15,930 nt of DNA from an uncultured Rhodobacter sp. (GTDB lineage Bacteria > Pseudomonadota > Alphaproteobacteria > Rhodobacterales > Rhodobacteraceae): NCBI GenBank assembly GCA_937901435.1, contig CALGTJ010000252.1, forward strand, positions 1 to 15,930, given 5' to 3'. Below, one piece after another: positions 5,269 through 13,441 of the stretch. The notes under the pieces were generated by a model. That model did no database searches and was not told the origin of the DNA. It saw nothing but the letters and a program-made list of their open reading frames with translations. Each line of letters begins with the position of its first letter. Position 1 is the first letter of the stretch. The position numbers and the translations under genes were made by a program.

Positions 5269-6012
5269 ATGAAACTTGAGGGAAAGACTGCGATTGTCAC
5301 CGGTGGCGGGCGCGATATCGGGCGGGCCTGTGCGATGTCACTGGCGGCGGCCGGGGCCAACGTGGCGATCAACTATTTCGCCAGCAGCGAAGGCGCCGAT
5401 AGCGCCGTGGCCGAAATCACCGCAGCCGGCGGACGGGCCTTTGCCCTGCAAGGCGATCTGCAAACACAGGACGGTGTCGATGCGCTGGTCAACAAGACCG
5501 TGGCCGAATTTGGGAGCGTTGACGTGCTGGTCAACAACTCTGGCGGGCTGATTGCGCGCAAGAAGATCTCTGAAATGTCGCTGGAGCATTGGAACGCGGT
5601 GATGGACCTGAACCTGACCAGCACCTTCCTGATGGTCAAGGCCTGCCTGCCCCATATGACGACGGGCGCCATTGTGAACCTTGCCTCGCAAGCCGGGCGG
5701 GATGGTGGTGGGCCGGGGTCCGTTGCCTACGCGGCGTCCAAAGGCGCGGTGATGACGATGACACGCGGGCTGGCCAAGGAACTGGGGCCAGACATCCGCG
5801 TCAACGCGCTTTGCCCCGGTATGATCGACACGGATTTCCACAACATCCACACCGCCGACGCGGCGCGGCGCGGCTACGAGGCCAACGCCCCCGTCCGCCG
5901 TCAGGGCCTGCCAGAGGATGTGGCCAATCTGGTCCTGTTCCTCGCCTGCAATGACAGCGCCTTTATCACCGGCGCGAATGTGGACATCAACGGCGGCGTG
6001 CTGTTCAGCTAA
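5269..6012 (+). CDS. Short-chain dehydrogenase/reductase (FabG-like classical SDR)
   Basis: A 247-residue NAD(P)-dependent oxidoreductase of the usual SDR length. The Rossmann motif TGGGRDIG is at 11-18 and NNSG at 89-92. The catalytic set is Asn115, Ser140, Tyr154 and Lys158 (YAASK), followed by the CPGMIDTDF segment. It acts in the cytoplasm, probably as a tetramer. The ATG at 5269 is chosen over an upstream TTG (5227) because GAAAGGA lies just before it and it gives the standard MKLEGKTAIVTG start. The divergent GntR/FCD neighbour suggests a substrate-induced catabolic role, such as oxidation of a sugar, sugar acid or hydroxy acid, rather than fatty-acid synthesis. It stands alone on its strand. 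The substrate is unknown. Confidence 0.9.
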   Translation: MKLEGKTAIVTGGGRDIGRACAMSLAAAGANVAINYFASSEGADSAVAEITAAGGRAFALQGDLQTQDGVDALVNKTVAEFGSVDVLVNNSGGLIARKKISEMSLEHWNAVMDLNLTSTFLMVKACLPHMTTGAIVNLASQAGRDGGGPGSVAYAASKGAVMTMTRGLAKELGPDIRVNALCPGMIDTDFHNIHTADAARRGYEANAPVRRQGLPEDVANLVLFLACNDSAFITGANVDINGGVLFS

Positions 6013-6022
6013 GCGATGCGGG

Positions 6023-6056
6023 GGGCGCAAAAGGGATCATGGTCTCTTTTGCGCCC
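6023..6056. terminator. Hairpin between convergent genes
   Basis: Arms 6023-6033 and 6046-6056 pair perfectly over 11 bp (GGGCGCAAAAG/CTTTTGCGCCC). Three further pairs, one of them G-T, extend the stem to a 6-nt loop. It lies between the ends of the dehydrogenase (6012) and the deacetylase (6082) and could serve both. Neither side has a long T run, so efficiency is uncertain. Confidence 0.6.
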
Positions 6057-6081
6057 TTCCAGACACCCCGGAATTTGGCGA

Positions 6082-6999
6082 TCAAATATTTCTGGCCCGC
6101 CTGTTTTGAACCAGCATCCCGTGACGGGACGGGCGCAGCGGTGTCCCCAGATCAAACACTCTTTGGATAAGTGCCTCATGCGTCGGCGGAACCGTGTCCA
6201 GAGCGCGGCCATCCGCAGCGGCGATCTTGATCTGGTAGACTTGAAACGCATCGCTGACGAATGTTCCGGACCGCAGGTAAGCCGGATCATCCAAGGCCTC
6301 GGACAGCGGCACAAACGCGACACTTTCGGCGAAAAGCCGGGCAAAGAACGCATCCGCAACCTCGGTGAAAAAGGCAACCGGATGAATAAGACCGATGCCA
6401 ATCACCTCGTGCCCAAAGACGTTGCGGCACGTCTGTGCATCATACGCCACCTGCGCCGCTGCATAGTCAACGAACTCTGCCTTCAGACGCTCGGCCTCTT
6501 CGACCCGTCCGGTTTGCGTCAAATGCCGCCACGCGCGGTCCCATTCCCACTCAAAGAACCAACTGGTCACGCCTGCGCTTTGATAGCCCAGATGGTCAAG
6601 ATGCGCGTTCACAGAGACGCGCTTTTCTTCCGTATTGCCCCATAGTTCAAGGGGATGTCGAAAGGCGCGCAACGGGGCTTTGCTGATCCAAGGCGCAAGC
6701 AAGTCATCGGCCACGGATATGTCGTGACTAAAGTCGTCGGCAGATGTCAGATTCAGCGAAGGATGTGTATGGGTGTGATTACCGATATGGTGGCCCGCCG
6801 CGACCCAGTCGTCCAGAATGCGCGCATAGTCCGGATCAACGTCAAGCGGCCACGAATTGGCAAAGGCAAACACACCTGTCACTCTGTTCCGCTTAAAGGC
6901 GTCGATTATTTCGGCGGCGACAGATTGCGGCGTGTGACCGTCCGGCAGCGCGAGATGCGGAAAAACGGGCAGATCGTCCAGGGTAAAGGCCATACGCAT
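6082..6999 (-). CDS. Polysaccharide deacetylase-family (NodB homology) hydrolase
   Basis: A 305-residue protein of carbohydrate esterase family 4 type. Motif 1 is TLDD (6-9), with the catalytic and metal-binding aspartates. The metal-binding histidines are in NHTHTHPSL (74-82), and FRHP (113-116) corresponds to the substrate-groove arginine motif. No signal peptide is visible from this start, so it is probably cytoplasmic, unlike exported peptidoglycan or chitin deacetylases. The family also includes allantoinase-like (PuuE) and other C-N hydrolases acting on small molecules. The start at 6999 is taken because AGAGGAG lies 8 nt upstream; the frame is open further, but those codons lack a ribosome site. 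The C-terminal half (about 150-305) is not recognisable beyond the fold. It has no operon partner, and its substrate is unknown. Confidence 0.82.
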   Translation of the reverse strand: MRMAFTLDDLPVFPHLALPDGHTPQSVAAEIIDAFKRNRVTGVFAFANSWPLDVDPDYARILDDWVAAGHHIGNHTHTHPSLNLTSADDFSHDISVADDLLAPWISKAPLRAFRHPLELWGNTEEKRVSVNAHLDHLGYQSAGVTSWFFEWEWDRAWRHLTQTGRVEEAERLKAEFVDYAAAQVAYDAQTCRNVFGHEVIGIGLIHPVAFFTEVADAFFARLFAESVAFVPLSEALDDPAYLRSGTFVSDAFQVYQIKIAAADGRALDTVPPTHEALIQRVFDLGTPLRPSRHGMLVQNRRARNI

Positions 7000-7456
7000 G
7001 AAATATACTCCTCTGGTTGGGGCAGAGTATCTGCACGTCTGCGCGGTCAGCAAGGACTATCAGACCGCAACAGTCGCAAACCAAACGCAAAACGGCGAGC
7101 CGCCGTTTTGTCCGCATCGCGCAACAGACTAGACCCGGCGCGTGGGTCAGCCGACAGGGCTATGGCTGGCGTTTTCGGGCTTTGCGTTTCGCTTGATTGC
7201 GATCATCTTGCCGCCGTACCGCACCCTCTGTCCGATTGCCTGCAAAGGCCTGGCTTTTTGAGCCCGCCTTTTGTCACCAGAACCCGGCAATGCCCCAACA
7301 GCATCGCAGGCGTTTTCCCTATTGCCTCACCATGCTAGAGACAAGGCACACCCGCCCAACCTGACGGGAACCTGAAGCGTGGCGCGACAGCGCGTCAGCC
7401 TGACGTCAGAGACACGCGCTAACAGGCCTCGAAATGACAAGAGAACAGGACATATC
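7000..7456. other. Divergent intergenic region, 457 bp
   Basis: This region lies between the deacetylase (- strand) and the response regulator (+ strand). It holds a strong hairpin at 7088-7110, an 8-bp palindrome TGACGTCA at 7401-7408 that might belong to regulator control, and the RBS AGGA at 7447-7450. Short frames within it have no ribosome sites or recognisable families. It is long enough to hide a small RNA, for which the hairpin is the only hint. Confidence 0.5.
7088..7110. terminator. Symmetrical terminator-like hairpin
   Basis: CAAAACGGCG and CGCCGTTTTG pair over 10 bp around AGC. The stem has a GC core with A4/T4 flanks, so either strand would show a short T run. It lies 89 bp upstream of a gene start, not downstream of any called gene, so it has no obvious client. 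Confidence 0.5.
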
Positions 7457-8111
7457 ATGCGCATTCTGTTGATCGAGGATGACACTGTGCTGGGCGCGGC
7501 GGTGCGCGATCAAATCGCTTCGGACAGCCATTCTGTCGACTGGGTGACGCGTCTGGACGAGGCGGGCGATGCGGGTCGCCGGGTATGACCTGATCCTGCT
7601 GGACCTGATGCTGCCCGACGGGCGCGGCATCGGTTTTCTCAAATCTCTGCGCGCGCGGGGCGATGTGTCGCCTGTGATCATCCTGACAGCACTTGACCAG
7701 ATCACCGACCGCATCGAGGGGCTGAACGCGGGGGCTGATGATTATCTGGTCAAACCCTTTGATCTGGCAGAGCTTTCCGCGCGCATCGGATCGGTGGCGC
7801 GGCGCTATTCCGGCAACCCCAACCCGATTATCCGCCACGGCGCGCTGGACATCGACCTTGCTGCGCGCAGCATCCAGACCGGTGGGGCCAATGTGGCGCT
7901 GACGGCACGCGAATGGGCCTTGTTCGAGGCCTTTCTGTCGCGCCCCAGTCAGTTGCTGTCCAAGTCGCAGCTTGAGGAAAAGCTGTACGCCTTTGACAGC
8001 GAGATCGAGAGCAACACGATAGAGGTCCACATCAGCCGCCTGCGCAAGAAACTGGGCGCAAAGGTGATCGAGACAGAGCGTGGCATGGGCTATCGGCTGG
8101 GTGCGGGATGA
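7457..8111 (+). pseudogene. OmpR-family response regulator (QseB/TctD-like) split by a frameshift
   Basis: The ATG at 7457 has a good RBS (AGGA at 7447-7450) and begins a typical receiver (MRILLIEDDTVLG), but this frame stops at 7586-7588 after 43 codons. The rest of the protein continues in the +1 frame from 7569 and runs to 8111. It includes the phosphate acceptor in LILLDLMLPDG, ILTA, the conserved Lys of DDYLVKPF and a full winged-helix DNA-binding domain ending ERGMGYRLGAG. All key residues after the break are present. Together the parts would make about 219 residues, normal for the family. The second part alone (180 residues, ATG 7569) lacks the acidic pocket EDD and should not phosphorylate properly. 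A true mutation, a sequencing or assembly error, or ribosomal frameshifting could each explain it. It is followed by its partner kinase 10 bp later. Confidence 0.85.
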
Positions 8112-8121
8112 GGGGCGCGGC

Positions 8122-9459
8122 ATGAGGGCATTGAAATTGCCACGCAGCCTTGAGGCGCGACTGGCGGTGTCGTTGGGTGTGCTGCTGACACTGTTGTGGA
8201 TCACGGCAGCCTCGGTGACGGCGGTGACCCTGCGCGGCGAAGTCGAGGAAGTCTTTGACTCCGCCCTGCAAGAAACCGCGCAACGGCTTTTGCCCCTCGC
8301 TGTTGTCGATATTATAGAGCGCGAGGATCAACTCTCCCCCCAACGCCTTGCAGCGGTGCGCGCACATGAAGAGTTTTTCACCTATATCGTGCGTGATGCC
8401 CAATGGCGAATCCTGCTGCAAAGCCATGGGGCCGACCCGGGCGTGTTTCCAGATTATGACGGGCCGGGGTTTGGCCAGACCGCGACCCATCGCCTGTACA
8501 ACGAAGACGCCCTGAGCGGCAGTATTCGCATCACGATGGCCGAACCTCTGGACCACCGCGCCGAGGTGGCGCGCGAGATCCAGATGGGGCTTGGCCTGCC
8601 GCTGCTGGTGGTGATCCCGGTCGCCCTGCTGATCATCGTGCTGGCCGTGCGTGCCAGCCTTGCCTCGCTGCGCCGCTTTCGCGCGCGTCTGGAAACCCGC
8701 ACCGCGCGCGATCTGTCAGCGGTTCCCGCAGAGGGGATTCCGTCAGAAATCGCCCCGATCGCCGCCACGCTGAACGGGCTGTTGTCGCGTTTGCAAGACG
8801 CCTTTGACGCCGAACGCAGCTTTGCCGCCAATGCCGCGCATGAGGTGCGCACGCCGCTGGCCGGGGCCATCGCACAAGCCCAACGCCTGCAATCCGAAAC
8901 CGCAGACCCCGCCGCCAAGGCCCGTGCGGGCGAGATAGAGGCGACGCTGAAACGCCTCACCCGCCTGTCGGAACGGCTGATGCAACTGGCCCGCGCCGAA
9001 GGCGGTCGGTTGCGGCTGGATCAGGCCCATGACCTGCGGCAGGTGGCGCGGCTTGTGATCGACGACATGAGACACCTCAGCCCCGCAGGGCGGATCACCC
9101 TAAGCCTGCCCGATCATGCGGTGATGTCCGACCTTGACCCGGACGCCTTTGGTATCCTGTGTCGCAACCTGATCGACAACGCCCTGCGCCACGGCGATGA
9201 CAGCGCTCCGGTCGAGGTTTCCCTTGATCAGGACGGTCGGTTCCGCGTCGCAAATGCCGGCCCTGTTCTGCCCGCCGAAACGCTCGCCCAACTGACCGCA
9301 AGGTTTCAACGCGGCGCAAGCGAGGCCGAAGGCAGCGGGCTGGGCCTTGCCATCGTCGCCGCTATCGCAGAGAGGATCGCCAGCCCGTTGATCCTGCGCT
9401 CTCCGCGCGAGGGGTCAGAAACGGGGTTCGAGGTCAGCCTGACGTTGCCAACGCCCTAG
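8122..9459 (+). CDS. Sensor histidine kinase, QseC/TctE-like
   Basis: A 445-residue inner-membrane kinase. One helix lies at about 13-36, followed by a periplasmic sensor (about 37-157) beginning with the two-component sensor N-domain signature EVFDSALQETAQRLLPLA. The second helix is at about 158-176, then a HAMP-like linker, the phosphorylated His240 in AAHEVRTPLAG, an N box in RNLIDNALRHGD and a G2 box GSGLGLAIVAAI. The G1 region reads VANAGPVLP, so the usual Asp is Asn; CusS-like kinases show similar variants. The start at 8122 is chosen for GAGGGG upstream; GTG at 8101 is an alternative. QseC/TctE kinases sense signals such as tricarboxylates or metals. The ligand here is unknown. Its cognate regulator just upstream is frameshifted, so the pair may be non-functional. 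It ends convergently with the sugar operon in a shared CTAG. Confidence 0.9.
   Translation: MRALKLPRSLEARLAVSLGVLLTLLWITAASVTAVTLRGEVEEVFDSALQETAQRLLPLAVVDIIEREDQLSPQRLAAVRAHEEFFTYIVRDAQWRILLQSHGADPGVFPDYDGPGFGQTATHRLYNEDALSGSIRITMAEPLDHRAEVAREIQMGLGLPLLVVIPVALLIIVLAVRASLASLRRFRARLETRTARDLSAVPAEGIPSEIAPIAATLNGLLSRLQDAFDAERSFAANAAHEVRTPLAGAIAQAQRLQSETADPAAKARAGEIEATLKRLTRLSERLMQLARAEGGRLRLDQAHDLRQVARLVIDDMRHLSPAGRITLSLPDHAVMSDLDPDAFGILCRNLIDNALRHGDDSAPVEVSLDQDGRFRVANAGPVLPAETLAQLTARFQRGASEAEGSGLGLAIVAAIAERIASPLILRSPREGSETGFEVSLTLPTP
9456..9459. other. Shared convergent stop CTAG
   Basis: The four-base palindrome CTAG reads as TAG on both strands: it ends the histidine kinase on + and the TIM-barrel gene on -. 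There is no intergenic space and no hairpin terminator here, so the two transcripts must overlap in antisense. Confidence 0.95.
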
Positions 9460-10388
9460 ATCTTTAGATCCTGGACTCCGGTGTCAATGTGCGGGGCCCA
9501 AAACGCCACGCTTTCAGCAATCTGCGCGATCACCTCGCGGTCATTTGGCTCGCGCTCCTTGAACGACAGTTCCAGACAGATCTCATTGTCCTGCGCGCCG
9601 CCCTGCGCAAAGGCGGCGAGCAGTGGCGCGGGGTGAATGCGGCCGCGCGCGTTGAAGTCTGCGGTAAAGGGGCGATGCCCCCCCTTGTCCATAAGACTTT
9701 GCTTTATATGGATGATCGGGCTGACGCGCGGCACCGCGCGCGCCCATGCGTAGGGGTCAAAGTCATCGGCATTGGCGCTGGTCACATCGCCGTGGTCAAT
9801 GTCGGCCATCATCCACATCGGCACCGCCATGTCTGCCGCACTCAGGCGGTCTTGCAGGGCCAGCGCACCCTCAATGGTCTCGCCAAACTCGCGGCCCACG
9901 CTCATCGGTTCCCAAAAGACATAGCCCAGCCCGGCGGCCTTGGCGTGCTCTGCCACCTCGGCCCAACAGTCAATCGCAACGCGGATCAGATCCTCTCGCC
10001 GCTGCGGATCGTCAAAATCCCGGTAGGTGAAAATCGCAAACTGAGTCCCCAGCGACGTGCCACCCAGATCGGCGGTAATATCGGCAAATGTCTTGAACCA
10101 ATCCACATAATAGCGCCGCACATCTGCATCCGGATGGCCAAAGTGGTTCAGCCGCCCATAAGGCCCGGTCATCCCGCTTGTGACGCGCACGCCTGTCCGC
10201 TGCAAGGCACGCTGCATCTGCCGGGTCAGGCGGCGGATCACGGGGGCGGGCCAGCTTGGGTTGATAAACTCATGGGTCAATTGCAGATCGCGAATGCGCA
10301 GATCGCGCGCGACCGTGTCGATCAGGTCATCCGGATCGGCGAAGCGGTTGACCAAAGGATTCGTGTTCAGCGACAGGGTCAGCGGCAT
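9456..10388 (-). CDS. Sugar phosphate isomerase/epimerase, xylose-isomerase-like TIM barrel
   Basis: A 310-residue protein of the AP-endonuclease-2/xylose-isomerase TIM-barrel superfamily. The expected metal ligands are visible: Glu160 (FWEPMSVGREF), Asp196/His199 (ADIDHGDV), His227 (IIHIKQ) and Glu273 (LELSF). This pattern is shared with D-tagatose 3-epimerases and with EryC-type tetrulose-phosphate enzymes of erythritol catabolism. It is the last gene of the seven-gene operon. Its ATG shares one base with the stop of the preceding gene (TGATG), indicating coupled translation. Next to a kinase and a GlpD-type dehydrogenase it probably epimerises or isomerises a ketose or ketose phosphate. 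The precise substrate is not readable. Its stop codon overlaps that of the convergent kinase. Confidence 0.82.
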   Translation of the reverse strand: MPLTLSLNTNPLVNRFADPDDLIDTVARDLRIRDLQLTHEFINPSWPAPVIRRLTRQMQRALQRTGVRVTSGMTGPYGRLNHFGHPDADVRRYYVDWFKTFADITADLGGTSLGTQFAIFTYRDFDDPQRREDLIRVAIDCWAEVAEHAKAAGLGYVFWEPMSVGREFGETIEGALALQDRLSAADMAVPMWMMADIDHGDVTSANADDFDPYAWARAVPRVSPIIHIKQSLMDKGGHRPFTADFNARGRIHPAPLLAAFAQGGAQDNEICLELSFKEREPNDREVIAQIAESVAFWAPHIDTGVQDLKI

Positions 10389-11224
10389 CAGGGCCTCGCA
10401 AAACTGAAATCGGGGAGGATATAATCGGGCATGGCACTGGCGCGGCAGTGGTCCAGCAGTTCTGCCTCTGACAGCTCTACATGCAGGCCTGTACGCACCA
10501 GTGCGGTCGCAAACCCCGCCGCCTGCCCGCCCGCAATGTCATGGGCCGGGCTGTCCCCGATGCACAGCACACGGGCCGGATCGATCCCGCCCAGCCTGTC
10601 GTGGGCGACGCGGTAGATCAGGGGAAAGGGCTTGCCCACCCAATCCACATGACCGCCAAGCTGTTCATATAGCTGCGCAATCGTGCCCGCGCCAAAACTT
10701 TGCCCCATCGCGGTCAGCATCATCATATCGGGGTTCGTGCAATAGGCGGGCACGCCGCGCTCTGCCGCCGGGATCAGCCATTCGCGGTAATGTTCCAGCG
10801 TAATTTCATCACCCCGACTGCCCGCAATGATCAACAGTTCGGCGTGCCCGGCCTGTTCCACCTGCGTCAGGGCCAGCCCCTCTATCGACGACAGGTCATC
10901 GTCTCGCGAATGCACCCAGACGGCGGCCCCTTCGGCAATATCCACGCCGATGCGCGCCGCGATTTCGCTGTAAGCTGCCTCACCAGACGACAAAACGCCA
11001 AAATAGTTTTCGCGCGCAAAGCCCAGCCGGGACAGGCGCGCCTCGTTCGGGGCGGCGCGTTTGCCGGAATTGGACAGCAGCAGGATGTCCTTGCCCGTGC
11101 TGGCAAGCTGAGATAGAGCCGCAGGGCCCTCAGGGTAGCAGCCCGAACCGTTGAGCAAGACGCCGAACTGGTCAATCAGAAAGGCATCAAACTGCGGCGC
11201 AAGGGCGGCCAGAGTGGTGGTCAT
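10388..11224 (-). CDS. HAD-superfamily class IIA hydrolase (TIGR01459-like)
   Basis: A 278-residue predicted phosphatase of the NagD-like class IIA HAD group. Motif I is FLIDQFGVLLNG, giving the nucleophile Asp18. Motif II Ser is in LLLSNSGK, motif III Lys in VGKPFPLIY and motif IV is GDSPAHDIAGGQAAG. The residue two after the nucleophile is Phe20, not the usual general-acid Asp; the TIGR01459 group is known for a hydrophobic residue there. The start at 11224 is supported by GAGGA 8 nt upstream. The ATG at 11239 would overlap the kinase stop by 4 nt (ATGA) but has no ribosome site. Being encoded with sugar kinase and aldolases suggests it removes phosphate from a dead-end or intermediate sugar phosphate. 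Confidence 0.85.
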   Translation of the reverse strand: MTTTLAALAPQFDAFLIDQFGVLLNGSGCYPEGPAALSQLASTGKDILLLSNSGKRAAPNEARLSRLGFARENYFGVLSSGEAAYSEIAARIGVDIAEGAAVWVHSRDDDLSSIEGLALTQVEQAGHAELLIIAGSRGDEITLEHYREWLIPAAERGVPAYCTNPDMMMLTAMGQSFGAGTIAQLYEQLGGHVDWVGKPFPLIYRVAHDRLGGIDPARVLCIGDSPAHDIAGGQAAGFATALVRTGLHVELSEAELLDHCRASAMPDYILPDFSFARP

Positions 11225-11235
11225 GGGCGTCGTCC

Positions 11236-12474
11236 TCATGCGCCCGCTTTCGCCAGCAGCGCCGCGCCATAGGCCGCCTCGCCCGACAGCGGTGCTTGCA
11301 TCACCACCTTCAGACGGCGTTCGCGAATGCGGGTCCATGTGGCGTTGGCCGCACCGCCGCCCACCGTCCTGACAGAGCGCAAGGCAGGCGCACCAAGCTC
11401 TGCCAGACGGGAATAGGCCAGCGCCTCTATCCCCGCGATCCCCTCAAAGATGGCCTTGAGGTGATCACTGTCCGACGCGGGGCGCGGTGTCAAAACGGGC
11501 GCCAGATCGGGGTCGTTGATCGGAAACCGCTCGCTCGGTTTGGACAGCGGATAGTAGGACAGGCCTGTGTCACTCTCTGGGTCGATCCGGGCGCTGAGCG
11601 CCTCAAGATCCACGCCCGGAAATTCAGACAGCAGGACATTTCCGCCCGTGTTGGACGCGCCCCCCGCCAGCCAGAGACCCAGCACCTTATGGCTGTAGAT
11701 GCCATAGGCGGGCGCAAAGATCGGTGCGTCCGACAGCAGCTTTATCGTCAAGGTCGTGCCCAAGGCTGTCACGCCGTCACCCGCCTCTGACGCGCCTGTC
11801 GCCAGAAAGGACGCGCAGCCGTCAGTCGTACCCGCCACCACGGCGCAGTCGGGCGAGAGGCCAAAACCGTTCGCCCCCACCTGCCCCACGGCTGCGCCCG
11901 GAGCGACAACCCGTGGCAGCAGGTCCGTGTCAATGATCTCGCCCACCCAAGCGGGCCATTCACGCGCCACCGGATCATAGCCGGTTTTCAGCGCGTTATT
12001 CTCGTCACTGACCCAGATCCTGCTGAACTGCCCCGCAATCCAGTCGGCCTGATGGATCACACGCGCAGGTCCAAGGGCGGCCAGTTGCACCGCACGCGCC
12101 AAGGCGCTGGACGCCCCGCGCGCAGCGGTGGTTTCCGGCGAAGCGGCGGTGATGCGCGCCAGCAGGTCCGCGTCATGGCAGGCGTCGTTATACATCAGCC
12201 CATCCGCCAGCGGTTGCCCCTGCGCGTCAATCGCCAGCATGGTGCCAGAGGTTCCATCCACTGCCAAGGCCCTGATATCGCTTGCATCAATGGGCACCAA
12301 AGCCGCACGCAGAGCGGTCTGCACAGCGGCCCACCAGATCGCAGGACTGCGCATGTTGGGCCCGTGATCTGCCATGGCTGATTTGCCCCCACTGACAACC
12401 GCGCCATTAGTGTCGATCACCAGCGCGCGCGCGCCAGAGGTGCCAAGGTCAATGCCGAGGAACAGCTCAGGCAT
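11236..12474 (-). CDS. Small FGGY-family carbohydrate kinase (pentulose kinase-like)
   Basis: A 412-residue ATP-dependent sugar kinase with the ASKHA fold. The N-terminal lobe begins LFLGIDLGTSGARALVID and includes AVDGTSGTML (71-80). The catalytic base is probably Asp218 in AGTTDGCASF. The ATP-side lobe has GLWLAGGASNTGG (267-278) and VGGGAANATW near the end. At about 410 residues it is shorter than glycerol, xylulose or erythritol kinases (about 490-520) and resembles the compact D-ribulose/xylulose kinase branch known from cyanobacteria and plants. It overlaps the preceding aldolase by 8 nt. It is likely the entry step of the operon's pathway, phosphorylating a ketose or polyol. The substrate is inferred only from family and neighbours. 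Confidence 0.87.
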   Translation of the reverse strand: MPELFLGIDLGTSGARALVIDTNGAVVSGGKSAMADHGPNMRSPAIWWAAVQTALRAALVPIDASDIRALAVDGTSGTMLAIDAQGQPLADGLMYNDACHDADLLARITAASPETTAARGASSALARAVQLAALGPARVIHQADWIAGQFSRIWVSDENNALKTGYDPVAREWPAWVGEIIDTDLLPRVVAPGAAVGQVGANGFGLSPDCAVVAGTTDGCASFLATGASEAGDGVTALGTTLTIKLLSDAPIFAPAYGIYSHKVLGLWLAGGASNTGGNVLLSEFPGVDLEALSARIDPESDTGLSYYPLSKPSERFPINDPDLAPVLTPRPASDSDHLKAIFEGIAGIEALAYSRLAELGAPALRSVRTVGGGAANATWTRIRERRLKVVMQAPLSGEAAYGAALLAKAGA

Positions 12475-13441
12475 TCAGGGCCTGCCGATATTTCTCTGCG
12501 TCCCAGTTCAGCAACGCTCCGTTCTCTTCCAGTGTCAGATAGCGCAACTCTGCGCCCTCCGGCACCCGCATCAGCACATCACCCAGACAGCGCGCCAAGG
12601 CCTGCGCGCCCGCCGAGGCATCCGCGCGCAACAGGGCGCCTTTGCCGGGGATCAACACAAAGGGCGGCGTGTCACCCTGTGGCGGTGCATCGGCTGCCAG
12701 CGCGCCGACGCCGCAAAAGATCACGTGATCGGGGTACAGGCTGCCGCCCGTGGCCATGGCAAGGCGTGCGGGATCACGCGCGATATGGCTCAGGCTTGGC
12801 GGGCCAGCGACCCAGCCATCCGGCAGATCGCCCAGATCCGCCGCCTGCACCGGAACAGGGTCAAGGCGCAGCGCGTCATGCACACGGGCCAGCAGGTCGT
12901 CGCCCTCTGCGACACTTTCGGCGGCCACAATGATCCCGTGATTGCCAAGTACCACCACATCCGCGCCCGTCGCCACGATGGCGCGCACATGCCCGGCCAG
13001 ATTAGCCCCCGGTTTGACGTAAGGAACAATGCCCCAGTTGAACCCATCCAGCTTGGCGGCGATGGCCTGTTTCGGGTCGGCCTGCACCGCGTGGGCCAGC
13101 GTGTAGATGCAATGGGCGTGCAGCACGACGCGCTGCGGGAAAACCGCATGCAGCGAGGTTTCGATCGAAGGGCGCAAGCCGCCGGGGATCAGCGCAAATT
13201 CCTGTGGCTGATCGGCCCGCGCCTCGCCGCGCTCAAGGCTGGCGCGCATGGCGGGCAGATCGCAGGGCACGAAAATATCCTTGTCCAAAGCCTCGGCCAG
13301 CAGGGTGCCAGAGGCCTTGATCCACATCACATCGCCCTCTTTGACAGAGGTATTGCCCCCCGCCGCCTGTATCAGCATCGGATCGGCCCCGATGTGGGCG
13401 GACAGCGCGGCAAGCGCGGGCAGATCGGGGGGGCGTGTCAT
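12467..13441 (-). CDS. Class II aldolase/adducin-family protein (RhaD/YuxG N-domain-like)
   Basis: A 324-residue zinc aldolase-type protein. It has AAGGNTSVKEGDVMWIKASG (27-46), the catalytic Glu94 in RPSIETSLHAV, the metal histidines of HAHCIYTLAHA (108, 110) and a third in LGNHGIIVA. This pattern is that of the aldolase half of the two-domain RhaD/YuxG-type proteins, but without the fused alcohol dehydrogenase. The C-terminal part has PDHVIFCGVG and FVLIPGKGALL. The frame stays open 39 codons further upstream; the ATG at 13441 is chosen because it overlaps the GlpD-type stop by 4 nt (ATGA). It probably cleaves a ketose 1-phosphate to DHAP plus an aldehyde, or catalyses an aldol reaction on a related phosphate. 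It is the second class II aldolase of the operon and clearly different from the first. Confidence 0.87.
   Translation of the reverse strand: MTRPPDLPALAALSAHIGADPMLIQAAGGNTSVKEGDVMWIKASGTLLAEALDKDIFVPCDLPAMRASLERGEARADQPQEFALIPGGLRPSIETSLHAVFPQRVVLHAHCIYTLAHAVQADPKQAIAAKLDGFNWGIVPYVKPGANLAGHVRAIVATGADVVVLGNHGIIVAAESVAEGDDLLARVHDALRLDPVPVQAADLGDLPDGWVAGPPSLSHIARDPARLAMATGGSLYPDHVIFCGVGALAADAPPQGDTPPFVLIPGKGALLRADASAGAQALARCLGDVLMRVPEGAELRYLTLEENGALLNWDAEKYRQALNA

Noticed and set aside
4725..5372. 215-codon - strand frame crossing the GntR/dehydrogenase intergenic region
   Set aside because: It overlaps two recognised genes and low-quality intergenic sequence, and its product resembles no family.
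8122..9459. Histidine kinase read as inactive because the G1 box has Asn for Asp
   Set aside because: CusS-like kinases carry a similar substitution, and the H, N and G2 boxes are intact, so inactivity is not supported.
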